Source of the DNA: DATGFK01 sp040007395
GTDB taxonomy: Bacteria; Chloroflexota; Anaerolineae; Aggregatilineales; UBA2796
Length of the DNA stretch: 30,535 nucleotides
Assembly: GCA_040007395.1 (NCBI GenBank)
Contig: JBDTVG010000019.1
Location: 1-30,535, forward strand
Direction of reading: 5' to 3'
This document shows, piece after piece, positions 1 to 7,729 of this stretch. A program made the position numbers and the translations under genes. The notes under the pieces were generated by a model. That model was not told where the DNA came from. It ran no database searches and worked only from the letters and a program-made list of their open reading frames with translations. Positions within the stretch are counted from its first letter, which is position 1, and each line of letters begins with the position of its first letter.

Positions 1-31
1 TCCCAAATTGGAGGCCGCCAATAGCCTTTAA

Positions 32-841
32 CGCCTATCTGATCTGACCACTAGTCTGTTTGTTGATCGTCCTGGATTGTTTAAGAATATTTTCCCTACC
101 TCTGAAACTGAGCAAGAAAACCGCGTTATATGGGTCAAGGTCGGCTCAAATTGGCCTATGTTTGCTTTGATAAGCGATCATATTGTTGACTTGTTACCTC
201 AGGGCGGATCGCAATGTTTCCCGTTCTACACCTATGCTTCTTCCTCCCGCCGCGAAAACATCACCGACTGGTCACTTGCCCAATTCCGCACTCACTACGG
301 CGACGAGTCAATTACCAAATGGGATATTTTCTATTACGTGTACGGCGTGCTGCATCACCCCGGCTACCGTGAGAAATTCGCGGATAATCTCAAGCGGGAA
401 CTGCCGCGTATCCCGTTCGCGCCGGATTTCAAGGCATTCTCCGAGGCAGGGCGCAAACTCGCTGATCTTCACCTGAATTACGAAACGGTCACGCCGTACA
501 AGCTGCAATGGCTTGAGGCCAAAGATACGCCGCAATCATTCAAAGTTGTAAAAATGCGCCTGAGCAAGGACAAGACTCAGCTTGTCGTCAACGAGTCGCT
601 GACACTGGCAGGTATCCCACTGGAAGTATTCGAGTATAAGCTCGGCAACCGGTCCGCGCTGGACTGGGTAATCGATCAGTATCAAGTCACTACCGATAAG
701 CGCAGCGGCATCACGTCCGATCCGAACCGTGATGACGATGAGCGCTACATTGTCGATCTGGTTGGGCGGGTGGTCGCCGTGAGCGTGGAAACGGTCAAGA
801 TCGTGGCGGCATTGCCGGAACAATACAGCGAGTCGCAGTAG
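32..841 (+). pseudogene. C-terminal fragment of a type ISP restriction-modification enzyme (target-recognition end)
   Basis: The reading frame matches the C-terminal part of single-chain type ISP restriction-modification enzymes (LlaBIII-like), which carry helicase, methyltransferase and specificity parts in one protein of well over 1,000 residues. Recognisable stretches, in order, are IFPTSETEQENRVIW, QCFPFYTY, YYVYGVLHHPGYREKF, LPRIPFAP, LADLHLNYE, VNESLTLAGIP, FEYKLGNRSALDWVIDQYQV, DPNRDDDERYIVDLVGRVV and VSVETVKIV. Nuclease, helicase and methyltransferase motifs are absent. The frame is open from position 32, just after an in-frame TAA at 29-31, and all three forward frames hit a stop within the first 47 bases. 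The first possible start is TTG at 77 (254 aa) and has no good ribosome binding site. I read it as the tail of a gene broken by truncation or frameshift. A free-standing specificity domain is less likely. Family assignment is good; the broken state depends on sequence beyond the left edge. Confidence 0.75.
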
Positions 842-923
842 GGGGTGATCTGTCCCCCATTTAATTGACCACACCTTAAATCCATCGCCTTGCGGCAGAG
901 TAACTTCTAGGCAAGCACTTACT

Positions 924-948
924 CCCCTCTCTACGAAATAGAAAGGGG
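924..948. repeat. Dispersed hairpin repeat, copy 1 (CCCCTCTCTACG type)
   Basis: An inverted repeat with outer arms CCCCT/AGGGG, one mismatch, inner arms TCTA/TAGA and loop CGAAA. It is followed by TTGAGGATGAGG. The same core and flank occur in the opposite orientation at 26027-26059. It lies between two convergent genes and could act as a terminator for both. Dispersed hairpins of this look are common between genes in Chloroflexota; that is background knowledge, not a search result. Confidence 0.6.
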
Positions 949-981
949 TTGAGGATGAGGAAACTCTCTCAGACGAAGGTG

Positions 982-1302
982 TTAGTTATCAACCGCGCCG
1001 GGGTCAGCTTGGAGCTTATCTTCAACATCTGCCGTTGAAATACCCGCAACGCTAATCCACTTATCGCGACTATCTTTACCCGCTACGATCTCAATGTCAC
1101 CTTCGGTAACACCCAATCGCTCCGCCAGAAACTTGATTAGCGCGTCGTTAGCCTGCCCATCGTTGGGCGAGGCAGTCAAGCGGATCTTGAGGCTGTTATC
1201 CTCTTGAACGCCGACAATCTCATTTTTCTGGGCGCGGGTGACGACGCGAACAGTGAAAGCCGCTCCCCGCTTGGCATCGGTAATTTCAAATTTACGGCTC
1301 AT
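982..1302 (-). CDS. yggU: DUF167 / YggU family protein
   Basis: A 106-residue protein of the DUF167 (YggU) family, whose usual length is about 100 residues. The family signature is clear: FTVRVVTRAQKNEIVG near the N-terminus, then LKIRLTASPNDGQANDALIKFLAERLGV and a C-terminal half with IEIVAGKDSRDKWISVAG. The ATG start is preceded by GAGAGGG at about 5 bases. The biochemical role of the family is not established. It is the last gene of a minus-strand run (pgeF, yggS, yggT, yggU), an arrangement found in many bacteria that ties it loosely to cell-envelope or division functions. Nothing looks odd in the sequence. Confidence 0.9.
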   Translation of the reverse strand: MSRKFEITDAKRGAAFTVRVVTRAQKNEIVGVQEDNSLKIRLTASPNDGQANDALIKFLAERLGVTEGDIEIVAGKDSRDKWISVAGISTADVEDKLQADPGAVDN

Positions 1303-1364
1303 GTGTCCCTCTCTATTTTACGAAGACTGCCCATGTTGCTTACCATTATAGAGCAAGTTTTGGA

Positions 1365-1619
1365 TTAGAAGATAAGTTGGTGAATGATCGCCTGCAAAAT
1401 CATTGCACCGATGATCGCCACCAATGGACTGAGATCCATCATTCCTGTGGATGGCAGCGCCCGTCGAATCGGAGCCAAGATCGGCTCCGTTGCATTAAAG
1501 ATAAAGCGTACAATCGGATTGTACGGATCGACCTGTATCCAGCTTATCACAACTCGCGCCAGAATGAGGATGTCGAATACCCTGAACAGCAGATCGACAA
1601 TCGCTAGAATTGAACCCAT
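1365..1619 (-). CDS. yggT: YggT family integral membrane protein
   Basis: An 84-residue membrane protein with two hydrophobic segments (about residues 4-27 and 63-83) flanking a short loop with the family motif NATEPILAPIRRALP. This is one YggT repeat, the usual size outside proteobacteria; E. coli YggT has two. The ATG is preceded by AGGTAGGG at 8 bases. It sits 33 bases downstream of yggS and 62 upstream of the DUF167 gene on the same strand, so co-transcription is likely. The family is linked to osmotic stress tolerance and, in Gram-positive relatives (YlmG), to division and envelope processes; the exact molecular activity is not known. Confidence 0.9.
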   Translation of the reverse strand: MGSILAIVDLLFRVFDILILARVVISWIQVDPYNPIVRFIFNATEPILAPIRRALPSTGMMDLSPLVAIIGAMILQAIIHQLIF

Positions 1620-1652
1620 GATAAAAACCCTACCTCTACCTTGTAAAGTGTG

Positions 1653-2396
1653 TTAGCTGCGCGACCCGAAGATCGCCCGCCCAATGCGGACGAAGGTTGC
1701 GCCTTCTTCAATAGCTATCGTGTAATCGTCGGTCATGCCCATACTCAGCATTGACCAGTTCGCTTGTGGAAAATCGACGGCAAGTGCATCGCGCAGCCGC
1801 CGTACTGCCGAAAAAACAGGCCGCACCTGTTCTAGAGTCTCAACGATAGGCGCAATCGTCATCAACCCGCCTACCTGAAGCCCCGGTAAGTCAATAATAC
1901 GGCGAATGTCGCTCCAAAGCGACTTTTGCGACTCACTGTTTTCCCAGTGCGCCGCTGCGAAGCCGTCCTTGCTGGATTCGCCAGATACATTGACCTCTAG
2001 CAAAATGGTCAACATTTTGCCTTGCTCAGTCGCAAAACGCGAATAGCGTTCCGCAATCTTCAGGCTATCTACCGAATGAATGACGCTGAACTGTTGAACC
2101 ACCGCTTCGGCCTTGCGGCTCTGGACATGCCCGATCATGTGCCATGTCAGCGGCACTGAGGTCTGAGCCATGACTACTGGAATCTTGTCGATGGCTTCTT
2201 CGACGCGATTCTCGCCAAAGTTTACCTGATCGCAAGCGATAGCTTCCAGCAGTGCGGCAGGCGGGTGGGTCTTACTCACCGCGATAAGCGTAACAGACTC
2301 CGGTGGACGGTCAACTCGCGCACAGGTCGCCGCAATGGTCGCCCGTACTGCTGCCAGCCGTGCCGCAATCGTCGTATCTGAGGGGGACACCTTCAT
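1653..2396 (-). CDS. yggS: Pyridoxal phosphate homeostasis protein (YggS/PLPBP family)
   Basis: A 247-residue single-domain TIM-barrel protein that binds pyridoxal 5'-phosphate and helps keep PLP and amino/keto acid pools balanced; it has no known catalytic turnover. The PLP-binding lysine is Lys42 in LIAVSKTHP. Other family stretches are QVNFGENRVEEA, WHMIGHVQSRKA, ILLEVNVSGESSKDGF, GLMTIAP and SMGMTDDYTIAIEEGATFVRIGRAIFG, the last being the phosphate-binding loop. The length is normal, slightly extended at the N-terminus. The ATG has AAGGGGA about 10 bases upstream. It lies 15 bases after pgeF and before yggT, the conserved neighbourhood for this gene. Confidence 0.95.
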   Translation of the reverse strand: MKVSPSDTTIAARLAAVRATIAATCARVDRPPESVTLIAVSKTHPPAALLEAIACDQVNFGENRVEEAIDKIPVVMAQTSVPLTWHMIGHVQSRKAEAVVQQFSVIHSVDSLKIAERYSRFATEQGKMLTILLEVNVSGESSKDGFAAAHWENSESQKSLWSDIRRIIDLPGLQVGGLMTIAPIVETLEQVRPVFSAVRRLRDALAVDFPQANWSMLSMGMTDDYTIAIEEGATFVRIGRAIFGSRS

Positions 2397-2411
2397 TGAA
2401 TCACGATCCCC

Positions 2412-3203
2412 TTAAGCCCCTCTCAAGGCAATTGTCGCACCAAAGCGTCCGGTTTTACCATGTTCGCCTCGGTGCGAGAAAAAGTCTGCCACATGCTCCA
2501 CCGTACAGAGTCCCGCCACTTCGATCTGTTTTACGCCTGCCCGTTCCAGTGCTAATCGATTTGCCGCCCATAGATCAAGATAGGCGCTGCCATCCTCAGC
2601 ACGGCTAACCAACCCTTCGGTGCTGCCAAATGATTGTTCGACAGCTTCCACGACTTCTGGCCCTACCTGATAGTGATCTGGCCCAATGCTGGGGCCAATG
2701 GCGGCTTGTATATCGGCGGGGTCGCTGCCATAGGCGGACTGCATTACTCGCACCGTATTAACCACGACCTGTGCCGCTGTGCCACGCCAACCAGCATGAG
2801 CAATCCCGATCACCTGCTTTTTTGGATCGTAGAACAGGACAGGCACACAGTCGGCAAAGCGCATTAGCAACGGCAAATCCGGTACATCTGTGACCATACC
2901 ATCGGCGCGTGCTTGCCAGCGCCGTCTGGGGACAGGTTGGCGAACGACCACAACATCGGCGCGGTGAACCTGCCAAACTGTGCAGGCTTTGGCGCTGTCC
3001 AGATCGAGCGCGTCACAGGCAAGTTGAATATTGTGTTGTACACAGGCTGGATCATCACCTACAGTGCCGCCAAGATTCAGCGATGCCCAAGGCGCTCGAC
3101 TCGCGCCACCATGCCGCGTAAATACTGCGTGGCGAATCGCGCTTGTTCCAGACCATTGGTCAAATTGGTAGTAGACCGGGCCACCCCGGTTAATTTTCTG
3201 CAA
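2412..3203 (-). CDS. pgeF: Peptidoglycan editing factor PgeF (YfiH/YlmD, DUF152, laccase-domain family)
   Basis: A 263-residue member of the PF02578 family, polyphenol-oxidase-like folds now linked to peptidoglycan fidelity (PgeF/YfiH) and, in some members, to purine nucleoside cleavage. The Zn/Cu ligand set is intact: His80 (WQVH), Cys119 (FADCVPVLFYDP) and His136 (IGIAHAGWRGT). The C-terminal stretch DFFSHRGEHGKTGRFGATIAL is also typical. The start is read as TTG at 3203, because AAAGGA lies 8 bases upstream and the following residues fit the family N-terminus. First gene of the pgeF-yggS-yggT-yggU run; the 15-base gap to yggS supports co-transcription. Confidence 0.93.
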   Translation of the reverse strand: MQKINRGGPVYYQFDQWSGTSAIRHAVFTRHGGASRAPWASLNLGGTVGDDPACVQHNIQLACDALDLDSAKACTVWQVHRADVVVVRQPVPRRRWQARADGMVTDVPDLPLLMRFADCVPVLFYDPKKQVIGIAHAGWRGTAAQVVVNTVRVMQSAYGSDPADIQAAIGPSIGPDHYQVGPEVVEAVEQSFGSTEGLVSRAEDGSAYLDLWAANRLALERAGVKQIEVAGLCTVEHVADFFSHRGEHGKTGRFGATIALRGA

Positions 3204-3297
3204 CAGGCGATCCTTTCAGCATTTGGCTATTATAGCGGAACGTGACCGTGTGGTCTATGCGCGTTTTATGAGAGGTGCGTTCTTTTGGAGCAGCAAA

Positions 3298-3322
3298 ACG
3301 GGCCGACTTAGTGTCGGCCCGT
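3298..3322 (-). terminator. Rho-independent terminator of the secreted repeat-protein gene
   Basis: A perfect 10-bp stem ACGGGCCGAC / GTCGGCCCGT with a 5-base loop (3308-3312). Read on the minus strand it is followed by TTTTGC. It lies 30 bases past the stop codon of the gene at 3352-5064. Confidence 0.85.
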
Positions 3323-3351
3323 GATCGTTATCCATATTCCCAAAGAGGCGA

Positions 3352-5064
3352 CTACGGAACAAATGTTGGGGCGTACTTTGACAGCATCTGCTGCTTGGGA
3401 TCTGTCGTCTGCATCGACCAGTGTCCCGCTACAGGTTTGTCATTGGGAATACCAAAGACTATCGTCTTATCGGCAAAACCGCTGACCGGGATATTCTTAA
3501 GATAGATTAGCCCATTCGAGGGTCGGAACACACCGATCCCGGTTCTGCCTATCCCAGTCCAGTCGCCCGTAAAGGGCGTATCGCCAGAGAAGCCAAGTGC
3601 CGCCTGAAAATCTGCTATCGTGCTACAGTTACAGACTTTGTTCGAGAGGTAAAATGACGCATTGGCAGGCCGATACACACCGGGGCTATCGATACCGTCG
3701 CCATCCCAATCCCCAGCAACACCTACATCGCCGGGTGATCCCAGCACCATCTGGAAATCGGCAAAGCCCGTTGTCAGGATATTCTTGAGATATAGTAGCC
3801 CGTTGCTGGGTCGGAACACGCCAACACCATCCTTGCCATTGCTGTTCCAGTCGCCTGCAATGGGCTGATCGCCGGGTGAACCAAGCGCAAAACTGTAGGC
3901 AATAGGTGCGCCAAAGGTATTGGAATTGGTCAGGAAGAATTGACCTGTACTAGGACGGTACACACCAACGCTATCAATGCCATCGCCATCCCAGTCGCCC
4001 GACACTGGCAGATCCGTCGATGCGCCGAGAGCAGTCGCAATGTCGGCTCCCCCAGTGGTGTTGGTATTACGCAGATAGAAAGCGGTTGATGAGGGTCGGA
4101 AAACGCCGACGGCGTTGACCTCAGAGACCGTGCTGATCACATCAAAGGCTGAACCGGGTACGCCCTTGAGCACATCTAGGCTGGTGTCATTCCAACAGGA
4201 AGGGTTGGTTTCGCCGGAAATATACCAGTCTGAGCCGTTATCCGCGACGATCATGCCGTACTTCTGGAGGGCGTGGGCAACCGCCAGCGCTTGCCCGGTA
4301 ATACCCGATAGGTTGTAATTGGCTTTCAGGCGGAGTCGTAAGCCCATTGGCGGCGCGTTGGGATCGCTAGTCAGCGAAGCCTGATGGCGCGCTGGATAGA
4401 TATATCTTGGCGCAGTAGCACGTACCGTAAAACGCAAGGCATGAGTGATTGTGCCAGAGTTTGCTTCGGCGCAGCGTGCTAGACCGGGAAATATGGGCAG
4501 TCCGGCGGCATCTGCGGAAGTCCAACCCGCCGGACGCAGCGCGTTCGAGTTCAGGTTATAGACTGCGCCGCCGCTTGCTGTCCAAGCGTTCGATGGTCCC
4601 CCTATATATTGTGCATTGCCCATCTCATACAAGATACAGTGGCCCGTATCAATAACTAATACGTGACCATCCCCCGGCTCCACGAGTGTATTCGGCGGAA
4701 TCGGATAGGGGCCGGGATCGCTCTCGTTAGCGTAGTCGGTAAAGGTCACAGGTACTTTGGGCTGAGTTCCCGGCACCGTCACAAACGGAATGCCATACAT
4801 TGGATCAGATCCGAAGTCGGGATGGAGAAAGTGCAGGCCACCGCCGTTGATATACGAAATATAATTGCTCGAATTGGAATCAACGGGCGCGTTGGAGATG
4901 TCGGTGTTCCAAGGGTTGTTATCCGGGAAGACTTTACACCCACCAATCGTAGTATTGGCAGCGGATTTACTGGTAGCGGGCTGGCTATTTGCCCTAGCGA
5001 TAAACGGTAGTGTAAGGACAATACATAACGTACTAGCGGCGATCATTCTGAGTTTGTGCATCAT
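3352..5064 (-). CDS. Secreted protein: conserved N-terminal extracellular domain plus five Asp-rich (FG-GAP/VCBS-like) repeats
   Basis: A 570-residue exported protein. Residues 1-26 form a signal peptide ending near ARA-NS. Residues about 41-315 resemble a secreted domain I know from Chloroflexota and Actinobacteria without a named function, with CKVFPDNNPWNTDIS, LHPDFG, YGIPFVTVPG, ALRPAGWTSADAAGLPIFPGL, YPARHQAS, PPMGLRLRLKA and KYGMIVADNGSDWYISG. Residues 318-549 hold five units of about 48 residues, each with GVFRP/GVYRPS and GDWDGDGID-like loops that resemble calcium-binding repeats. Unit 4 carries an extra VCNC. The C-terminus is APTFVP. The repeat block matches that of the protein at 20718-22793 unit for unit. 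The start may be the second ATG at 5061, better spaced from GAGG. Surface or extracellular location is inferred; the function is unknown. Confidence 0.85.
   Translation of the reverse strand: MMHKLRMIAASTLCIVLTLPFIARANSQPATSKSAANTTIGGCKVFPDNNPWNTDISNAPVDSNSSNYISYINGGGLHFLHPDFGSDPMYGIPFVTVPGTQPKVPVTFTDYANESDPGPYPIPPNTLVEPGDGHVLVIDTGHCILYEMGNAQYIGGPSNAWTASGGAVYNLNSNALRPAGWTSADAAGLPIFPGLARCAEANSGTITHALRFTVRATAPRYIYPARHQASLTSDPNAPPMGLRLRLKANYNLSGITGQALAVAHALQKYGMIVADNGSDWYISGETNPSCWNDTSLDVLKGVPGSAFDVISTVSEVNAVGVFRPSSTAFYLRNTNTTGGADIATALGASTDLPVSGDWDGDGIDSVGVYRPSTGQFFLTNSNTFGAPIAYSFALGSPGDQPIAGDWNSNGKDGVGVFRPSNGLLYLKNILTTGFADFQMVLGSPGDVGVAGDWDGDGIDSPGVYRPANASFYLSNKVCNCSTIADFQAALGFSGDTPFTGDWTGIGRTGIGVFRPSNGLIYLKNIPVSGFADKTIVFGIPNDKPVAGHWSMQTTDPKQQMLSKYAPTFVP
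3418..4113 (-). repeat. Five-unit protein repeat block (GVFRP...GDWDGDG), copy 1
   Basis: Five tandem coding units of about 144 bases, encoding residues 318-549 of the secreted protein. Unit starts are near residues 319, 366, 415, 462 and 511. Each unit has the order GV[FY]RPS, a hydrophobic strand ending in LxN, ALG/VLG, then GD and GDW. Unit 4 differs by VCNC. Divergence between units is high enough that this is an old protein repeat and not a recent DNA duplication. Confidence 0.85.
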
Positions 5065-5419
5065 CTATCCTCGCCAATAAAATGGACACCAAATTAAGTA
5101 TAGGTCAAATTTTCATTTCTACCTTAACACTTTGGTACCAATTAAATAACCGTCTACTAGGTAATTTGTCACAGAACTGTGCAGGTAATGTCTGCTTTTT
5201 ATGCTTAATTTGCAGTGTAACGTTGATGGCATATTCTATAGACAACGTGGTATTGAACTCACATTGACCCAACATAGTACCAACATTGCACTCACATCAA
5301 TGCTCACATAGAAGCTTCATCAACATCACACCACGTTAGAACAAAAACCGGGCATTCGCTCGGTTTTTGTTTCCAAATTGTGGTTTTGTAGGAAAGGTGT
5401 GTCGGTACTGATGGGGTTG
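5065..5419. other. 355-base AT-rich intergenic region
   Basis: It holds the leader of the minus-strand secreted protein gene (5065 to about 5130, with a TATACT -10-like hexamer on the minus strand at 5097-5102 but no clear -35) and the terminator hairpin at 5340-5371. I see no gene or structured RNA in 5130-5339. Confidence 0.4.
5340..5371 (-). terminator. Rho-independent terminator of the TPR membrane protein gene (may work in both directions)
   Basis: A perfect 11-bp stem AACAAAAACCG / CGGTTTTTGTT around a 10-base loop. The A-rich left arm becomes the U-tract when read on the minus strand, 49 bases after the stop of the 5420-6682 gene. The right arm gives a U-tract on the plus strand too. 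Confidence 0.8.
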
Positions 5420-6682
5420 TTACGACTCAATACGCTGCCAACTGGCACGGAAAGTTCGCTTGTCCTTCAATTGACCATCGACATAGCTGACTACTTTGTC
5501 AAGCGGGATCACAGCGCGATACAGGCTGACAATGGGTTCGGAACAACTGAATACCTGCACGCCACCCGCTTGGACAAGACTCCGCACGCTGGCTGTTTCC
5601 TGTGCCACAAAATCCAATGCCTTATTGATCGAATTCTGGAGTTTTGGTCCCACATTGGCGCAAAACTTAACCTCAAAGGTCGGACCGAGCGTCGAAAGTA
5701 CCACATCTGCCCCCGCTTTCTGGAAATTATTGTTGCTGAACTGAGCGTTCGTAGCTTTGATCGCGACATCCTTATCCGTTGTCGGGACAGCGAACATACT
5801 GCTATCGGCGGGTGCTGCTGTTGGTTCAGGCGGCTTGCCAAACAACCCCGCCGTGTAAGCGACAAACAATCCGCCACCGACTAGTACGACTACGAACAGT
5901 AGCGCAATCAAGAACACGAATGGACTCGTCTGGCGGTTCGCCCGCCGCTCAAGTTCCAATGGGTCGGCAGGTACAGCTTCTTGAGGCAATCGGGTGGGTT
6001 TAGGCGGCTTGGGTACTTTGGGTTGGCGCGGCTTTGGCTCGGCACGACCACGCGCAGGCTTGGCAGGTGCAGCAATGGCTTCATCCTGTACAAAGCCCGG
6101 TTCACTGTCGGCAAACATATCATCGAAGCCAGAAAAGGCAGAGTCATCAGGCGTATCAAACGAATTGTCGAACGGGTTATTCCCTGAATCGAAGCCGCTA
6201 CTGCTGAAAAACGAGTCGGTACCCTGATCGCGCGTCGAGGCTGCTACTGGCTCAGGGGTATTTGGCTGACTGAACGACGATGAGGTGGACGAGTCGCCTA
6301 ACAGGCTATCGAGATCCTCAGACGAAAACGCTGAATTCTCGGTTGCCGGAGTAGGCGCAGCATTGCTAAACAGGTCTTCAAAGGAGGCATCGGTATCCGC
6401 GAAGTCGGACTGCAAATTTTGTTCCAGATAGGGGAACTCTTCTTTGAGTTGGTCGAACAGTTCTCTCGCCTGATCGTGTTTGGGATTAATGCGTAAGACA
6501 TTCTGCAACGCATTGTAGGCATCGGGTGGTTCAGTAACGGCATTTGCCAGTAGCCACCACGCATCCAGATTGTTGGGCTGTGAAGCCGTGATAGGCTTGA
6601 GGATCGCGATGGCTTTATCAACATCTTCTTGCTGGATCAAGCGGTAAGCCTGTTCAAGCTGGCTACGGGTTGTATCTGCCAC
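5420..6682 (-). CDS. TPR protein with one transmembrane segment and an extracytoplasmic C-terminal domain
   Basis: A 420-residue protein in four parts. Residues about 5-80 form two to three tetratricopeptide-like helical repeats (AYRLIQQEDVDKAIAILKP, NNLDAWWLLANAV, ALQNVLRINPKHDQARELF). Residues about 85-205 are an acidic, Ser/Phe-rich low-complexity region. Residues about 207-233 are Pro/Lys/Arg-rich. A single membrane helix spans about 254-278, and residues about 315-420 form a compact domain with two cysteines (VKFCANVG, VFSCSEP). Basic residues before the helix suggest the TPR end is cytoplasmic and the last domain outside. I choose a GTG start at 6682 because AGGAG lies 8 bases upstream; the frame is open further but has no better start. 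Hypothetical in function; a scaffold or sensor coupling is possible, not shown. Transcribed alone, divergent from the thiamine operon. Confidence 0.8.
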   Translation of the reverse strand: MADTTRSQLEQAYRLIQQEDVDKAIAILKPITASQPNNLDAWWLLANAVTEPPDAYNALQNVLRINPKHDQARELFDQLKEEFPYLEQNLQSDFADTDASFEDLFSNAAPTPATENSAFSSEDLDSLLGDSSTSSSFSQPNTPEPVAASTRDQGTDSFFSSSGFDSGNNPFDNSFDTPDDSAFSGFDDMFADSEPGFVQDEAIAAPAKPARGRAEPKPRQPKVPKPPKPTRLPQEAVPADPLELERRANRQTSPFVFLIALLFVVVLVGGGLFVAYTAGLFGKPPEPTAAPADSSMFAVPTTDKDVAIKATNAQFSNNNFQKAGADVVLSTLGPTFEVKFCANVGPKLQNSINKALDFVAQETASVRSLVQAGGVQVFSCSEPIVSLYRAVIPLDKVVSYVDGQLKDKRTFRASWQRIES

Positions 6683-6853
6683 GTTTTTTCTCCTGAAGTA
6701 CGCGAATCGCTCCACTGTGTGCATTATAGCGTTGTGTGAAATTGCTGCAAAGTGCAATCCAATGCGTTATAGGGCAAATCATCAAAAATAGGTCAGAAGT
6801 GCTTTAAGAAATCGGACTCAAAGTCGCCGTTGAAGTCTTTGCCCGAATAGAAC

Positions 6854-6882
6854 TTGACAAGGGATCATATGATTGTTAACAT
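6854..6882 (+). promoter_or_regulatory. Sigma-70-type promoter of the TPP-riboswitch operon
   Basis: A consensus TTGACA (6854-6859), 17-base spacer, then TAACAT (6877-6882). The predicted start of transcription, about 6889-6891, lies some 20 bases before the first base of the riboswitch. Position and spacing are what one expects for the thiamine operon. Confidence 0.7.
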
Positions 6883-6909
6883 GTACCCCACTCATAGCTA
6901 AACGAGCGT

Positions 6910-7002
6910 GCAGGGGAGCTTGGGCTGACCAGGCTGAGAGGATGTCTTTCTGCGGCATCGACCCTTTACCTGACCCGGATAATACCGGCGTAGGGAGCCT
7001 GT
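6910..7002 (+). ncRNA. TPP riboswitch (THI element)
   Basis: All THI-box parts can be read. P1 closes CAGG (6911-6914) with CCTG (6998-7001). P2 pairs AGCTTGG with CCAGGCT and is followed by the conserved CTGAGAGG. P3 starts at GATG..CATC. The pyrophosphate-side helices are in ACCTGACCCGGATAATACC, followed by GGCGTAGGGA. It should bind thiamine pyrophosphate and switch off the downstream genes. The gene content supports this: a thiamine pyrophosphokinase, a thiamine-binding protein and an HMP-type uptake system follow. A terminator hairpin at 7031-7063 provides the expression platform. Confidence 0.95.
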
Positions 7003-7030
7003 GACGACAGTGACAACAATCGCCACACCG

Positions 7031-7063
7031 ACCACCTCCCCAAGCCGGGAAAGGTGGTTTTTT
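7031..7063 (+). terminator. Riboswitch-controlled terminator hairpin overlapping the thiN ribosome binding site
   Basis: Stem ACCACCT (7031-7037) / AGGTGGT (7052-7058), extended by CCC/GGG across a small bulge, then TTTTTT (7058-7063). The 3' arm contains AAGGTGG, 7 bases before the TTG start at 7065, so the closed hairpin would hide the ribosome binding site as well as end transcription. The 5' arm segment CTCCCC (7036-7041) is exactly complementary to GGGGAG (6913-6918) in the aptamer, a possible antiterminator pairing. Confidence 0.85.
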
Positions 7064-7064
7064 A

Positions 7065-7715
7065 TTGTACGGATTAGTCTTCGCCAACGGCGATCCCAAC
7101 GATGGCCCTGCCGTCACGAAAGCGTTGGCTTCACCCGAACCCCGATTCATCATTGCTGCCGACGGTGGGCTGCGAATTGCGATCCACTTTGGCTTACGTC
7201 CTGATCTCGTGATCGGAGATATGGACTCAGTTGATCCTATAGCGTTGGCACAAGCCGAAGCGCAGGGATCAGAGATCGTGCGCTTCCCCGCCGAGAAAAA
7301 CGAGACTGATCTCGAACTCGCGCTATTGGCAGCAGCAAAACACGGTTGCAACCCGATCTGGGTCGTAGGTGCGTCGGGGGATCGGCTTGATCAGACGCTT
7401 GGCAATGTGTATCTGCTTACGCTGCCCGAACTGCGTGATCATGATGTGCGGTTGGTGAGTCATGCCCAGGCGACATGGCTGATATATCCCGGCACTATGA
7501 CAGTCACCGGACAACCCGGCGATACCCTCTCACTCATTCCCTTAAATGGCAACATTAGGAATATCACGACTGAAGGATTGAAGTATCCCCTCCAACACGA
7601 GGTACTTACCTTTGGTCCGGCGCGTGGCATGAGCAATGTGCTAACCAAGCCAGAAGCCAGAGTCAGCTTTGACGATGGAGTGTTATTAGCGATTCACACA
7701 GTGGGTCGAGCATAA
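7065..7715 (+). CDS. thiN: Thiamine pyrophosphokinase
   Basis: A 216-residue cytoplasmic enzyme that transfers pyrophosphate from ATP to thiamine, giving TPP. The catalytic-domain motifs are intact: FIIAADGGLRIAIHFGLRPDLVIGD with GDMDS at residues 51-55, KNETDLE at 78-84 and GDRLDQTLGN at 105-114. The C-terminal half has the thiamine-binding beta-sandwich stretch (LSLIPLNGNIRNITTEGLKYPL). The length is normal. The only start that fits the family N-terminus (LVFANGDPND) is TTG at 7065, seven bases after AAGGTGG; no ATG or GTG lies in frame upstream before a stop. First gene behind the TPP riboswitch. Its stop codon overlaps the AAAGGAG of the next gene, so translation may be coupled. Confidence 0.93.
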   Translation: MYGLVFANGDPNDGPAVTKALASPEPRFIIAADGGLRIAIHFGLRPDLVIGDMDSVDPIALAQAEAQGSEIVRFPAEKNETDLELALLAAAKHGCNPIWVVGASGDRLDQTLGNVYLLTLPELRDHDVRLVSHAQATWLIYPGTMTVTGQPGDTLSLIPLNGNIRNITTEGLKYPLQHEVLTFGPARGMSNVLTKPEARVSFDDGVLLAIHTVGRA

Positions 7716-7729
7716 AGGAGCATCAAAAC

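Noticed and set aside
3418..4113. Possible CRISPR or DNA satellite because of periodic sequence
   Set aside because: The period of about 144 bases is in frame and reflects protein repeats; at the DNA level the units are divergent and no spacers are seen.
5378..5884. Plus-strand open frame of 168 codons
   Set aside because: It lies opposite the C-terminal domain of the TPR protein, starts next to a terminator and has no recognisable features.
6818..7351. Minus-strand open frame of 177 codons across the riboswitch and thiN start
   Set aside because: It lies opposite a clear TPP riboswitch and the conserved start of thiN, and its translation matches no family.
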